Of a stretch of DNA of 8,641 bases, positions 1-7,961 are shown piece after piece. Each line of letters begins with the position of its first letter. Within the stretch, counting starts at the first letter, position 1. The position numbers and the translations under genes are program-made. Origin of the DNA: Ignavibacteriaceae bacterium (GTDB taxonomy: Bacteria; Bacteroidota; Ignavibacteria; Ignavibacteriales; Ignavibacteriaceae). Location of the stretch: NCBI GenBank assembly GCA_022865965.1, contig JALHTS010000397.1, positions 1-8,641 on the forward strand. Reading direction: 5' to 3'. The notes under the pieces are model-generated. The model made no database searches. It was not told where the DNA came from and saw only the letters and a list, made by a program, of their open reading frames with translations.

Positions 1-347
1 AAAGCTTCAGGACTAAGAGAAAAATATTTTTTCTCATAATTGATTTTTATTTCCTCAGATGAGTTTAAGGTAATTTCTTTTAAGAGAGAGATTACCTTTT
101 CCATATTATCCGATAAATCCTTCTTAACGTGATCTAAACTTTTTACTTCCGGATTTGTATTTCCTGTCTTCAAAACTCTCAGAAGCCCATTAATATATTT
201 TCCTGTGAAGCAAAGATCATCAAATATTGTAAAATTATTAATGCTGCTGCATTCATTTAACAACAAAACTAAATCATCCTTTTCCTTTAGTAAAGAATCA
301 GAAAATTGTTCAGCATCATTTAATGTTTTTATATCGTATTTATTCAT
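1..347 (-). CDS. Hypothetical protein, partial (C-terminus beyond left edge)
   Basis: The minus strand is open from an ATG at 347 to the window edge: 115 codons without a stop in AT-rich DNA. The start lies 8 bp after the stop of the O-methyltransferase, so it is probably co-transcribed with it. The visible product begins MNKYDIKTLNDAEQF and is rich in Leu, Lys, Glu, Asp and Asn. It looks soluble and mostly helical, with no signal peptide, membrane segment or cysteine motif; the two cysteines (near residues 33 and 47) are isolated. I do not recognise the family and assign no function. No SD motif precedes the start (the leader is A/T only), as for several neighbours. That it is coding rests on the long open frame, the tight spacing and normal codon use. 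Confidence 0.7.
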   Translation of the reverse strand, partial: MNKYDIKTLNDAEQFSDSLLKEKDDLVLLLNECSSINNFTIFDDLCFTGKYINGLLRVLKTGNTNPEVKSLDHVKKDLSDNMEKVISLLKEITLNSSEEIKINYEKKYFSLSPEA

Positions 348-355
348 AAAATAAT

Positions 356-997
356 TTATTTCTTAATTCCGATTCCTAATCCATCGCCGACAGGTAAAAT
401 GGTTGTAACAAGATTTTCCTGTGATGTAAATATTCTATTAAATTCTCTAATAAAATTTGTTGAGTTTTTATATTTTTTAGGAATCCTTGTGGTAGCTACA
501 TATCCCTGCCACAATAAATTATCAATTACTATTACTCCACCCTTTTTAAGAAGAATCATTGAATAATCAAAAAGACGTTTGTAATCCTCTTTATCTGCAT
601 CAAGAAAAATAAAGTCATATTTTTTCTGAAGTTGAGGCATTATGCTGAGTGCATTGCCTTCAAATAATTTTATCTTTTTTGTCAAACCGGATTTTTCAAA
701 ACTTTCTCTTGCAATAGGTATGTTATCGGCACTCATTTCAATAGTATGAACTTCGGCTTTTTTACTAAGACTTCTGGCAATTCGTATAGTTGTATATCCA
801 ATAGCTGTTCCAATTTCCAAAACTCTTTTAGGATCTTTAATTAATACGAGTTGTTCCATTAGTTCTGCTGCTTGCCAGGATAAAATAGGAATCTTATGTT
901 CTTTGGCATAAGATTCCATTTCCAGTATAAGTTCGTCTTCTTTTTTTCGAAATGATTCAATGTATTTTGCTTGTGCAGGAAAATATATTTTGCTCAT
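356..997 (-). CDS. Class I SAM-dependent O-methyltransferase (TrmR/caffeoyl-CoA OMT-like)
   Basis: A 213-residue protein, the usual length for methyltransferase family 3. The SAM-binding glycine-rich motif VLEIGTAIGYTT is at residues 59-70 and the acidic ribose-binding residue follows in TIEM (about 85-88). The metal-coordinating signature of cation-dependent catechol or caffeoyl-CoA-type enzymes is present as DADK (133-136) and DN (159-160). The C-terminus ends in the typical LPVGDGLGIGIK strand. Family members transfer a methyl group from SAM to a hydroxyl, usually with a divalent metal. Bacterial homologues include Bacillus TrmR (YrrM), which methylates 5-hydroxyuridine-34 in tRNA, and that is a reasonable but unproven role here. 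There is no signal peptide, so it is cytosolic. It starts 51 bp after the S8 peptidase stop and lies 8 bp upstream of the left-edge gene. The substrate cannot be read from the sequence. Confidence 0.93.
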   Translation of the reverse strand: MSKIYFPAQAKYIESFRKKEDELILEMESYAKEHKIPILSWQAAELMEQLVLIKDPKRVLEIGTAIGYTTIRIARSLSKKAEVHTIEMSADNIPIARESFEKSGLTKKIKLFEGNALSIMPQLQKKYDFIFLDADKEDYKRLFDYSMILLKKGGVIVIDNLLWQGYVATTRIPKKYKNSTNFIREFNRIFTSQENLVTTILPVGDGLGIGIKK

Positions 998-1010
998 AAG
1001 AATTTATAAT

Positions 1011-1028
1011 TTCTCTTAAAAAAGAGAA
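1011..1028. repeat. Short inverted repeat between S8 peptidase and O-methyltransferase
   Basis: Seven-base arms TTCTCTT and AAGAGAA flank a 4-nt A loop within the 51-bp intergenic gap. The stem has only two G-C pairs and no clean U tract follows in the direction of transcription. It is a weak hairpin rather than a convincing terminator, and it could attenuate or partly separate the two genes. Confidence 0.3.
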
Positions 1029-1048
1029 GAATATTCAGTCATAAAAAT

Positions 1049-3025
1049 TTATTTCAGTAAAATTAATTTCTTCCCGTATTCTTTACCGCCAAGTTGAATT
1101 AAAAGATAATAAACACCACTAGCGCATAAATTACCTTTGTCAGAATATCCGTACCACTCCACATAATTAATACCGATTGTAGAAATCAAACTTAAATCCT
1201 TAACTTTTTGGCCAGCTCCATCAATAATTGCCATTTTAAAAATCTCATTGCCTGAAGATATAAATTTAACTCTTACACTACGGTGTTCTGTAGGAAGAAA
1301 TGGATTTGGAAAAGGATCGCTGACTAAATCATTACTCAACTGGTTGTCAGAAGTAAGATTCAATGAAATATTCAAATCTCCATAGTTGAACTTAAAGTTA
1401 TCAGCTAAAGGTTCACGGTAATCAATATTTGCACTATCCTTGACACTAAAATAAAATTGAACATTCTTCCCAAGAGAGAGAGAGGGAATACTAAAACTAT
1501 AGCTATATCTAAATGTTCCATCAAACCTCGGTAACAGCTGATCGAAATCACTTCCATCTGTTGAATAATTCATTACAACAGAACTGGGTTGAATATTTTC
1601 TTCAAAAAATATTTTCCTGAGAATAAATTCGTTACTTACTAATTCTAAATTCGGAAATTCAATCGCATTCTTAGCAGAAATTAATCCATAACCAATTTCA
1701 TTATTAGGATCATTCGAGTTATCAGATGACTCGAGGATAATACTTCGTATTTGAGTATTCTTTAAGTGAGGATGAGCTGAAAGTAATAATGCCCCAACTC
1801 CACCGGCAATTGGTGCAGAACAAGACGTCCCTTGAGCAAACCTATACAAATCAACTGTACCTGCTTGTGCACCAAAAACGCCAACACCCATTGCAACCAC
1901 TTCGGGTTTTATCCTTCCATCGTAAGTTGGACCTCTTCCGCTGAATGCTGCTATTTCATTTACTGAACTAACTGCTCCGACAGATATAATATTCTTCCCA
2001 TCAGCAGGGGCCGTTATATAAAACCATGTATCATCTCCCTCATTTCCGGCAGAAGTGAATGTTGAAACACCTCTTAAGAAAGCAAGTTCAACGGCTTTTG
2101 TTACAATAGTAGTTTTTCCATCCATATCGCTGTAAGTATAAGAATCATTTGAAGCATCAAATGTGCTGTAACCCAAAGAACTAGTGGTAATATCAACACC
2201 AAGTCCTTCCATCCATATTAAAGCAGCAGCATAATCATCTTCTTCAATATGAGTCTCATTTCTCACATCTTCAGTCTTTGCAAGTATATATGATGAATTA
2301 TAAGCTGCACCAATCATCGTATTGTCATCAAATCCACCAATTATGGAAAATATTAAGGTGCCGTGATTATGTTGATCGTATTGATCTTCTATTTCATTCG
2401 CAGTGATATTATCATTAAAAATAAAATCATACTCGGCTAAAACATTTTGATTTTTTAGAGAGATGTGCCTTTCCCAGTCAAATCCTGTATCAAGCAGACC
2501 GATAATTACACCTTCACCGGTAATACCTTTTGAATGCACAAATGGAATATCTGAGAGATTCAGTTGAGTAAAAGATTGTCCGTAATCCGTAGTTGATTCT
2601 TCTTTACTAAGAGTTAAATCATCAACGAATGGCTTTCTGAATGATATTTTCTTGACAGGTTCAATACGATCTACAAAATTTAAGTCTTTAATCTGTGCTA
2701 TTTGTGACTCATCTAATTTTGCAGAAATAGAATTAAACCATTTTAACTCGTGAATAATTTCAATACCAAACGATTTTAGTATCTCTATATAATTTTTGTT
2801 TATGGGAATATCTTCAAAAGAGAGAAAATCCTCACCCATATTTTTAATTCTTCTCTGAATAGCTCGTTCGCTTAATTCTTCCATTGCCGTTTTGTAATAT
2901 TGATTTTCTTTATTTAACGACTCACTCGATTTGATAATTTTGTCTTTAAAATAAACAAAATGTTTTTCCTGCGAGAAGGTAAGTGTTGAGAAAATTACTA
3001 AAAGTAAAAATATTCTGTGAATCAT
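1049..3025 (-). CDS. Secreted subtilisin-like serine peptidase (S8) with type IX secretion sorting domain
   Basis: A 658-residue exported protease. Residues 1-18 form a signal peptide (basic start, hydrophobic core FLLLVIFSTLTF). Residues 20-125 form an N-terminal prodomain-like region containing LSERAIQRR, common in Bacteroidota S8 enzymes. The catalytic domain (about 160-455) is intact: Asp179 in LLDTGFD, His221 in NHGT, oxyanion Asn328 in TSAGNEG, and Ser401 in GTSCSAP. A beta-rich linker follows. The last ~90 residues are a type-A-like sorting/FlgD-like tail, with PFPNPF at 571-576, a GVYYLLIQ strand and the basic end KKLILLK. Such tails direct export through the type IX system, with cell-surface attachment or release. 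It therefore probably degrades extracellular protein. It sits 76 bp after lepB and may have its own promoter, although I found no convincing one. The ATG at 3025 is preferred because it gives the complete signal peptide. Confidence 0.95.
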   Translation of the reverse strand: MIHRIFLLLVIFSTLTFSQEKHFVYFKDKIIKSSESLNKENQYYKTAMEELSERAIQRRIKNMGEDFLSFEDIPINKNYIEILKSFGIEIIHELKWFNSISAKLDESQIAQIKDLNFVDRIEPVKKISFRKPFVDDLTLSKEESTTDYGQSFTQLNLSDIPFVHSKGITGEGVIIGLLDTGFDWERHISLKNQNVLAEYDFIFNDNITANEIEDQYDQHNHGTLIFSIIGGFDDNTMIGAAYNSSYILAKTEDVRNETHIEEDDYAAALIWMEGLGVDITTSSLGYSTFDASNDSYTYSDMDGKTTIVTKAVELAFLRGVSTFTSAGNEGDDTWFYITAPADGKNIISVGAVSSVNEIAAFSGRGPTYDGRIKPEVVAMGVGVFGAQAGTVDLYRFAQGTSCSAPIAGGVGALLLSAHPHLKNTQIRSIILESSDNSNDPNNEIGYGLISAKNAIEFPNLELVSNEFILRKIFFEENIQPSSVVMNYSTDGSDFDQLLPRFDGTFRYSYSFSIPSLSLGKNVQFYFSVKDSANIDYREPLADNFKFNYGDLNISLNLTSDNQLSNDLVSDPFPNPFLPTEHRSVRVKFISSGNEIFKMAIIDGAGQKVKDLSLISTIGINYVEWYGYSDKGNLCASGVYYLLIQLGGKEYGKKLILLK

Positions 3026-3101
3026 AGAGTATAAGTATTGTTTGTTAGTAAAATAAATATATTCTTTTCGAAAGGTATAAAAAAGGTAGTTTTAAAATCT
3101 A

Positions 3102-3988
3102 TTATAGAGATTTAAACATCCGGTCAAATCTTATATTGCCGGGAAAACTTAATGTTGAATCATTTCTTAGAGACCAATAAATAAATTTAGCTTTTCCAAT
3201 AATTGCATCTTCAGGAACAAATCCAAAAAATCTGCTGTCAATGCTATCATCCCGATTATCACCTAACACGAAATAATAGTCTTTTGTAACTACATATTCT
3301 CTTATTGGAACTTTGCGAAGGTTAATTACGGTACCTTCCTCACTTAACGAGCCTACTCCCTGTTCAAGACTAATTATAAACTGCCAATCATCAATGTTTT
3401 TAGGATTGATATGAATTGTATCTCCCTTTGCAGGCACCCGTACTGGTCCATAATTATCAGTATTCCATTTTCTACCATCAAGATAAATTTTCTCATCAGC
3501 AATTCCTGCCTTTTTAATATTCAGCATATCAATCAATGCTTCTTTTGGCGGACGGGTTTTTCTATCATTTATAAGCAATTCTTTATTAATAATTTTCACT
3601 GTATCACCGGGAAGCGCCACGATTCTTTTAATTAAATGATCGGGATATTCCAAATCCGGATTTAACAAATCTTCAGGATGTTGAAAAACAATAATATCTC
3701 CGTTGCTTGGTTTACTGAACGAGAGTAATTCAGATTGAGAAAGTTTAACTTTTGTAAATGGTATGAATGCTGGAGTTGAGAGTTTGTACGAAGCCTTATT
3801 TACAATAACAAAATCGCCTTCAGTAAGAGAGTTCTTCATTGAAGCTGTAGGAATTCTATAAGCATCAATAAAAAATGCTTTAAGAATTATTACGATGCAT
3901 AGCAGCAGTATCGCTGTTATAATTAAAAACTTTTTACCGCCTTTTTTGATCTTTGTGCCCTCTTAAATTCTAAAAACGACTTGTCCAA
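3102..3988 (-). CDS. lepB: Signal peptidase I, with a frame break or unresolved start at its 5' end
   Basis: Type I signal peptidase, the membrane enzyme that removes signal peptides from exported proteins. In the frame ending at 3102, the anchor (FLIITAILLLCIVII) lies at 3882-3929 and the catalytic Ser at codon 3840-3842, in IPTASM. The general-base Lys is in KRIVALPGDT, 71 residues after the following Met. Box E, GDNRDDSIDSR, is 193-203 residues after that Met. The first in-frame ATG (3837-3839) lies one codon after the catalytic Ser, so a 245-aa product from it would lack both anchor and nucleophile. Upstream in this frame there is no ATG, GTG or TTG before a TAA at 3963-3965. Joining a frame that opens with TTG at 3988, 2 nt after the lepA stop, through a -1 shift or one extra A in the run at 3942-3947 gives 295 residues, with Ser at 50 and Lys at 121. 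An AUC start at 3950 would give 282. The family is certain; the intact state and the start are not. Confidence 0.85.
3941..3964 (-). other. Candidate slippery site (A AAA AAG) with upstream SD-like AGAGGG in lepB
   Basis: Read on the minus strand, AAGAGGG (3964-3958) is followed after 10 nt by AAAAAAG (3947-3941). In the frame opened by TTG 3988 this splits as A AAA AAG, the heptamer class used for -1 frameshifting in E. coli dnaX, where an SD-like element also sits about 10 nt upstream (recalled from the literature). A -1 slip enters exactly the lepB frame. Without slipping, the upstream frame ends at TAA 3923-3925. I see no strong downstream stimulatory hairpin, only an A/T-rich AAAAAGTTTTT palindrome. 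A homopolymer miscount, or a real one-base deletion, explains the same pattern. Confidence 0.3.
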
Positions 3989-3990
3989 AG

Positions 3991-5784
3991 TTATTCATCA
4001 ATTTGCAAAACAGCAAGAAACGCTTCCTGAGGTATTTCAACGTTACCGACCTGTTTCATTCTCTTCTTTCCTTCTTTTTGCTTCTCAAGAAGTTTTCTTT
4101 TTCTAGTTATATCACCACCATAACATTTTGCAATAACATTTTTTCTTAAAGCTTTAACAACAGATTTAGAAATTACTTTGGTTCCAACTGCAGCCTGAAT
4201 ATTTATTTCAAACATTTGCCTGGGTATAAGTTCTTTAAGTTTTGAACAAACTTTTCTACCCCAATCATACGATTTGTTTTTATGAACGATCATAGATAGT
4301 GCATCAACCGGATCACCGTTGATTAGAATATCTAATTTTACAAGATCGGATTCACGATATCCGATATACTCATAGTCAAACGAAGCATATCCTCGAGATA
4401 TGGATTTAAGCTTATCGTAAAAATCAAAAATTATTTCAGACAATGGAAATTCAAATTGAATATCTGCTCTTGTTGGATCGAGATAAGTTGTATTTATATA
4501 AACTCCTCTTTTTTCCATAGCAAGTTTCATCATACTTCCAACATATTCGGAAGGAGTAACAATTTGAGCTTTCATATAAGGTTCTTCAACACGTTCAATT
4601 TTTCCAACAGAGGGCATCTCAGCCGGATTATCGACAACTATTTTTTCAAAACTCTTTGTATAAACTATATACTCAACGTTGGGAAGTGTAGTAATAATAG
4701 ATTGATTATGTTCTCTTAATAATCTTTCCTGAACAATTTCCATGTGCAGCAATCCTAGAAATCCACATCTAAAACCGAAACCTAAAGCAACAGAAGTTTC
4801 CGGTTGATAAACAAGTGCGGAATCATTTAAGCGAAATTTTTCGAGTGCATCGCGGAGATTTTCAAAATCATCAGAATCTGTTGGATACAATCCGCTGTAA
4901 ACCATTGGCTTAACTTCTTTATAGCCGGGTAAAGATTTTGCCGCCCCGTTTTTTGAATGAGTAACAGTATCTCCTACTTTCGTATCGCGTACATCTTTTA
5001 CGCCAGCGATAAGATAACCTACGTCACCGGCACTAAGTTCATTGGTTTTAATTCTTTTTAAGCCAAGGACACCGATTTCTTCAGCTTCAGATTCCTTATC
5101 AACTTTAATGAGTTTTATCTTATCATTGGTTTTCAGTGTTCCCTGAAATACTCTTATGTAAGCAATTGCTCCGCGGTATGAGTCAAAAATGGAATCAAAT
5201 ATAAGTGCTTGCAGAGGAGCTTTGGGATCACCTTTAGGAGGAGGAATCTTTTTTATGACTTCTTCCAGCAATTCATCAATACCAATTTTTTCTTTTGCAC
5301 TTACTTTTATAATATCCTCTTTACTGCAGCCGAGCAGATCAATAACCTGTCCTGAAATTCTATCAATTTCTGCACTTGGCAAATCTATTTTATTAAGAAC
5401 AGGAATGATTTCTAATCCTGCATCAATTGCAAGATAGAGATTACTAATAGTCTGAGCTTCAACTCCCTGTGCAGCATCAACAACAAGAATTGCACCTTCA
5501 CAAGCAGCAAGTGAACGGGAAACTTCATAAGAAAAATCAACGTGCCCCGGTGTATCTATAAGATTTAAAGTATATGATTGACCATCAGAAGCTTTATGCA
5601 GCATTTGAATAGCGTGAGATTTAATCGTTATTCCTCGTTCACGTTCAAGTTCAAGATTATCCAATATTTGATCCATCGCTTCACGCTGATTTACAACGCC
5701 GGTTTTCTCAAGAAGACAATCTGCAATAGTAGATTTTCCGTGATCTATATGCGCAATTATGCAAAAATTTCTGATGTTTTTCAT
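3991..5784 (-). CDS. lepA: Elongation factor 4 (LepA), ribosome back-translocating GTPase
   Basis: At 597 residues this is the standard length for LepA/EF4, a translational GTPase that binds the ribosome and affects translocation, stress recovery and 30S maturation. All G motifs are present: G1 AHIDHGKS (11-18), G2 RERGIT (48-53), G3 DTPGH (77-81), G4 NKID (131-134) and G5 SAK (162-164). After the EF-Tu-like domain 2 come the two EF-G-like domains (for example [19 protein letters not shown]) and the LepA-specific C-terminus with [16 protein letters not shown]. The ATG at 5784 gives the canonical [17 protein letters not shown] start. Its leader is A/T-rich with no evident SD. It lies 140 bp after the phosphatase and directly upstream of lepB, the classic lepA-lepB order. 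No residue appears missing. Confidence 0.98.
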   Translation of the reverse strand: MKNIRNFCIIAHIDHGKSTIADCLLEKTGVVNQREAMDQILDNLELERERGITIKSHAIQMLHKASDGQSYTLNLIDTPGHVDFSYEVSRSLAACEGAILVVDAAQGVEAQTISNLYLAIDAGLEIIPVLNKIDLPSAEIDRISGQVIDLLGCSKEDIIKVSAKEKIGIDELLEEVIKKIPPPKGDPKAPLQALIFDSIFDSYRGAIAYIRVFQGTLKTNDKIKLIKVDKESEAEEIGVLGLKRIKTNELSAGDVGYLIAGVKDVRDTKVGDTVTHSKNGAAKSLPGYKEVKPMVYSGLYPTDSDDFENLRDALEKFRLNDSALVYQPETSVALGFGFRCGFLGLLHMEIVQERLLREHNQSIITTLPNVEYIVYTKSFEKIVVDNPAEMPSVGKIERVEEPYMKAQIVTPSEYVGSMMKLAMEKRGVYINTTYLDPTRADIQFEFPLSEIIFDFYDKLKSISRGYASFDYEYIGYRESDLVKLDILINGDPVDALSMIVHKNKSYDWGRKVCSKLKELIPRQMFEINIQAAVGTKVISKSVVKALRKNVIAKCYGGDITRKRKLLEKQKEGKKRMKQVGNVEIPQEAFLAVLQIDE

Positions 5785-5875
5785 TAATATCGAATTAAAA
5801 ATTGATATGTTAATATACTTAGTGAGAGGTTATGATTAAACTCTAAAAATTACCGGCTTTATTGAATGCTGAGCT

Positions 5876-5905
5876 TTTATATCCAACAAATATTACAACA
5901 AACAA
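5876..5905 (-). promoter_or_regulatory. Weak sigma-70-like promoter candidate upstream of lepA
   Basis: On the minus strand TTGTTT (5905-5900) is separated by 18 nt from TATAAA (5881-5876), about 90 nt before the lepA ATG. The -10 matches TATAAT at 5 of 6 positions and the -35 is poor. It lies in the largest gene-free gap of the window (140 bp), where the lepA-lepB unit would be expected to start. In AT-rich DNA such matches arise by chance, and Bacteroidota promoters have a different consensus, so this is tentative. Confidence 0.2.
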
Positions 5906-5916
5906 TAATTTGTTTG
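5899..5916. repeat. Inverted repeat after the Ppx/GppA gene
   Basis: Seven-base arms CAAACAA and TTGTTTG surround a 4-nt loop, starting 8 bp after the phosphatase stop. The position suits the end of the upstream operon, but the stem has only two G-C pairs and no U tract follows. It is at best a weak terminator or 3'-end stabiliser. It overlaps the -35 region of the lepA promoter candidate. Confidence 0.3.
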
Positions 5917-5924
5917 GCAACTAA

Positions 5925-6857
5925 TTAATGATTTTTAATAAGATTAAGAATTATACCTTCGCGGAGAGCGTACTCAGAAATTGTTATTTCCTTTATGTTG
6001 AAATTCTTCATGGCTCTTCTTAAAATAAGAAGTCCGGCGGGAATAATATCTGCTCTTTTTACTTCCATTCCCTGAAGAGCAATTCTTTCGGCAGTAGTTT
6101 GAGCTTCTAATACTTCTGTAAGAACAGAACGGAAATCTGAATAGGAAAAAGTTAAGCCGTTATATGATTTGGATTTCTTACCGCTAATTTTTGAATATAC
6201 AAGTGCGGCAGCAGCGTTTATTGTTCCGGATGTGCCAACAGCAATATCAAAACTTTGTGAATAATCTAAGTTTTTGTTTCCATTGAGTGCCTGATTGATA
6301 TAGAATTTACAATCTTTAATAGCTCTGGTCTTAAGCTGGTAATCAGGAAAAAACATTTTAGCAAGTCTTACTGCACCAATTTTTATACTTTCTGCAAAGA
6401 TAATTTTTCCTTTATCAGCCAGAAGAAATTCAGTACTTCCTCCGCCAATGTCTATACATAAAACTTTTTTATCAGATACAGGCAACGCTTTTTGAACACC
6501 GAGGAAAATCAGTTCGGCTTCTCGCCTGCCGTCTATAACATTAATATCAAATCCTACTTTATCAAAAACTCTTTCCAGAAATTCATTTTTATTTTGAGCT
6601 TCACGAACAGCGCTTGTTGCAACAGCATAAAACTCTGCACCATGATAATCTGCAAGTGATTTAAAGTTTGAAAGAAGATCAATCGCTTTTTCTGTTTCAC
6701 CATCTGAAATAACACTTAAATCTTCGCCTTTGTGTGAACCAAGACGAATTACTTCTCTTTGCCTGTATAGTAAAATGAATGAGCCATCTCCATTCACCTC
6801 AACGATTATAAGGTGAAATGAGTTGGTGCCCATATCTACCGCAGCAATTCTTCTCAT
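5925..6857 (-). CDS. Ppx/GppA family exopolyphosphatase / pppGpp phosphatase, single catalytic domain
   Basis: A 310-residue member of the actin-like ASKHA superfamily. The phosphate-1 motif AAVDMGTNSFHL is at 5-16, ATSAVREAQN at 80-89, and the family motif IDGRREAELIF around 108-118. The phosphate-2 loop CIDIGGGSTEF is at 134-144 and the GTSGTI motif at 208-213, with SEYALREG near the C-terminus. Relatives hydrolyse terminal phosphates from polyphosphate or convert pppGpp to ppGpp. The sequence does not decide between them. It has only the two-lobed core and lacks the C-terminal HD-like domains of the ~500-residue E. coli Ppx and GppA, a common short form in Bacteroidota and Actinobacteria. 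No signal peptide, so cytosolic. It starts 9 bp after the glycosyltransferase stop and is probably the last gene of that operon. Confidence 0.93.
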   Translation of the reverse strand: MRRIAAVDMGTNSFHLIIVEVNGDGSFILLYRQREVIRLGSHKGEDLSVISDGETEKAIDLLSNFKSLADYHGAEFYAVATSAVREAQNKNEFLERVFDKVGFDINVIDGRREAELIFLGVQKALPVSDKKVLCIDIGGGSTEFLLADKGKIIFAESIKIGAVRLAKMFFPDYQLKTRAIKDCKFYINQALNGNKNLDYSQSFDIAVGTSGTINAAAALVYSKISGKKSKSYNGLTFSYSDFRSVLTEVLEAQTTAERIALQGMEVKRADIIPAGLLILRRAMKNFNIKEITISEYALREGIILNLIKNH

Positions 6858-6866
6858 TTTTATTTT

Positions 6867-7961
6867 TTATTTCTTAACAGGATTTAAAATCTTAATACAA
6901 AGTTGAAATACATCATCAACTTCAACGTCATCAATTAATTCAGATTCACGGATAAAAAATTTGTTTGGACCGATTGGCGCCCAGTTAAATGGATTTGTAG
7001 GACCGAAAATTGAGATTTGTGGTGTTTCAGTAGTTCCTGCTACATGCATTATTCCTGTATCATTGGATATAAAAAGATATGATAAAGAAATTAAAGCAGC
7101 AACTTGTGGAATGGTTTTGTTGAGAAATGTTCTAACAGGCAAACGAGAGTTCTTTATAACATAATCAATTTCATCTCTGTCTGCATCGCTTCCCGCTAAA
7201 TAAAAAACACAATTGAATTCTTTGTTAAGTTTTTTAATCAGTTCAACATATTTATTCAGCGACCATCTGTTTTGAGGTTTTCCGGCACCAACATGAAATC
7301 CAATTAATAACTGATTATTTTTTTTCTCTGTTTTTTTAACAAATGAATGAGCAAATCTTAAATCATCATAATCAATAGTAATTTCAGATCTATAATTGTT
7401 AGTATCAATTCCGAATGGTCTTACAATATCTAAACATCTTTCCGACACGTTAGAATCGGGATGATTTTTCCAATAAAGCTTAATGCGTCTATCGAATAAA
7501 TAAGCGCTTTCATTTTCTTTTCCGTCAAGTGATTCACATCCAATTCTGATTTTGGATTTACTAAGTCTTGCAATCAAATTACTTGTGAACGAGATTGAAA
7601 CTACCACAGGAACTAAAGCAATATCATATCCCTCTCTTAAAATTTTTCTTAGTGAAAAAAAGTAAGATGGATTAAGAAGTCTATTCTTATCGAAAATAAA
7701 ACAACGATCAATAAATTTATTTTTAACTATTCCCTGGTGGTTATCAGGACTAACAATTAGAGTGATTTTACATTCAGGATATTTTTCTTTAAGTGCTCTG
7801 AAAAGTGAAACGCCGGAAAGAAGATCACCGAGCTGATTATGCTGCCTAACCACTAAAACATTTTGTACTTCACCAAGTTCTTTGCTCTCGTTTTTTTCAA
7901 CTGATAAAAGTTTTTCTAAAAGCTTCGTTACTAATTTCGAGGCAAACGATTTATCGGACAT
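6867..7961 (-). CDS. Glycosyltransferase family 9 (heptosyltransferase-like)
   Basis: 364 residues from the ATG at 7961, with the GT-B fold expected of the ADP-heptose:LPS heptosyltransferase family. Near the N-terminus, VLVVRQHNQLGDLL (35-48) is the usual strand and acceptor-side loop. The nucleotide-sugar half carries IGFHVGAGKPQNRWSLNKY (220-238) and NDTGIMHVAGTT (300-311), followed by the FGPTNP loop. Such enzymes act at the inner face of the cytoplasmic membrane, adding sugars to LPS core or similar glycans. The sugar and acceptor are not evident. A basic amphipathic extension (residues 1-32) precedes the fold and may aid membrane contact. A TTG codon lies directly before the ATG and could give one more residue, but the ATG overlaps the upstream stop as TGATG, a typical coupled start. 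A purine-rich AGGAAGAAAAG lies a few bases upstream. Confidence 0.93.
   Translation of the reverse strand: MSDKSFASKLVTKLLEKLLSVEKNESKELGEVQNVLVVRQHNQLGDLLSGVSLFRALKEKYPECKITLIVSPDNHQGIVKNKFIDRCFIFDKNRLLNPSYFFSLRKILREGYDIALVPVVVSISFTSNLIARLSKSKIRIGCESLDGKENESAYLFDRRIKLYWKNHPDSNVSERCLDIVRPFGIDTNNYRSEITIDYDDLRFAHSFVKKTEKKNNQLLIGFHVGAGKPQNRWSLNKYVELIKKLNKEFNCVFYLAGSDADRDEIDYVIKNSRLPVRTFLNKTIPQVAALISLSYLFISNDTGIMHVAGTTETPQISIFGPTNPFNWAPIGPNKFFIRESELIDDVEVDDVFQLCIKILNPVKK

Noticed and set aside
1473..1484. (AG)6 dinucleotide tract inside the S8 peptidase, possible phase-variation repeat
   Set aside because: Only about six units, it encodes an in-frame Ser-Leu stretch, and the reading frame is intact; too short to claim phase variation.
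3026..3101. Promoter or terminator in the lepB-S8 gap
   Set aside because: TATATT-like and TTTCGAAA palindromic strings occur, but there is no matching -35, no Bacteroidota-type promoter and no GC stem with a U tract; not above AT-rich background.
3963..3998. ATG at 3998 overlapping the lepA stop as a start for lepB
   Set aside because: It is in the lepB frame but reaches TAA at 3963-3965 after 11 codons, so it would need stop readthrough or two compensating indels; the TTG frame with one shift is simpler.
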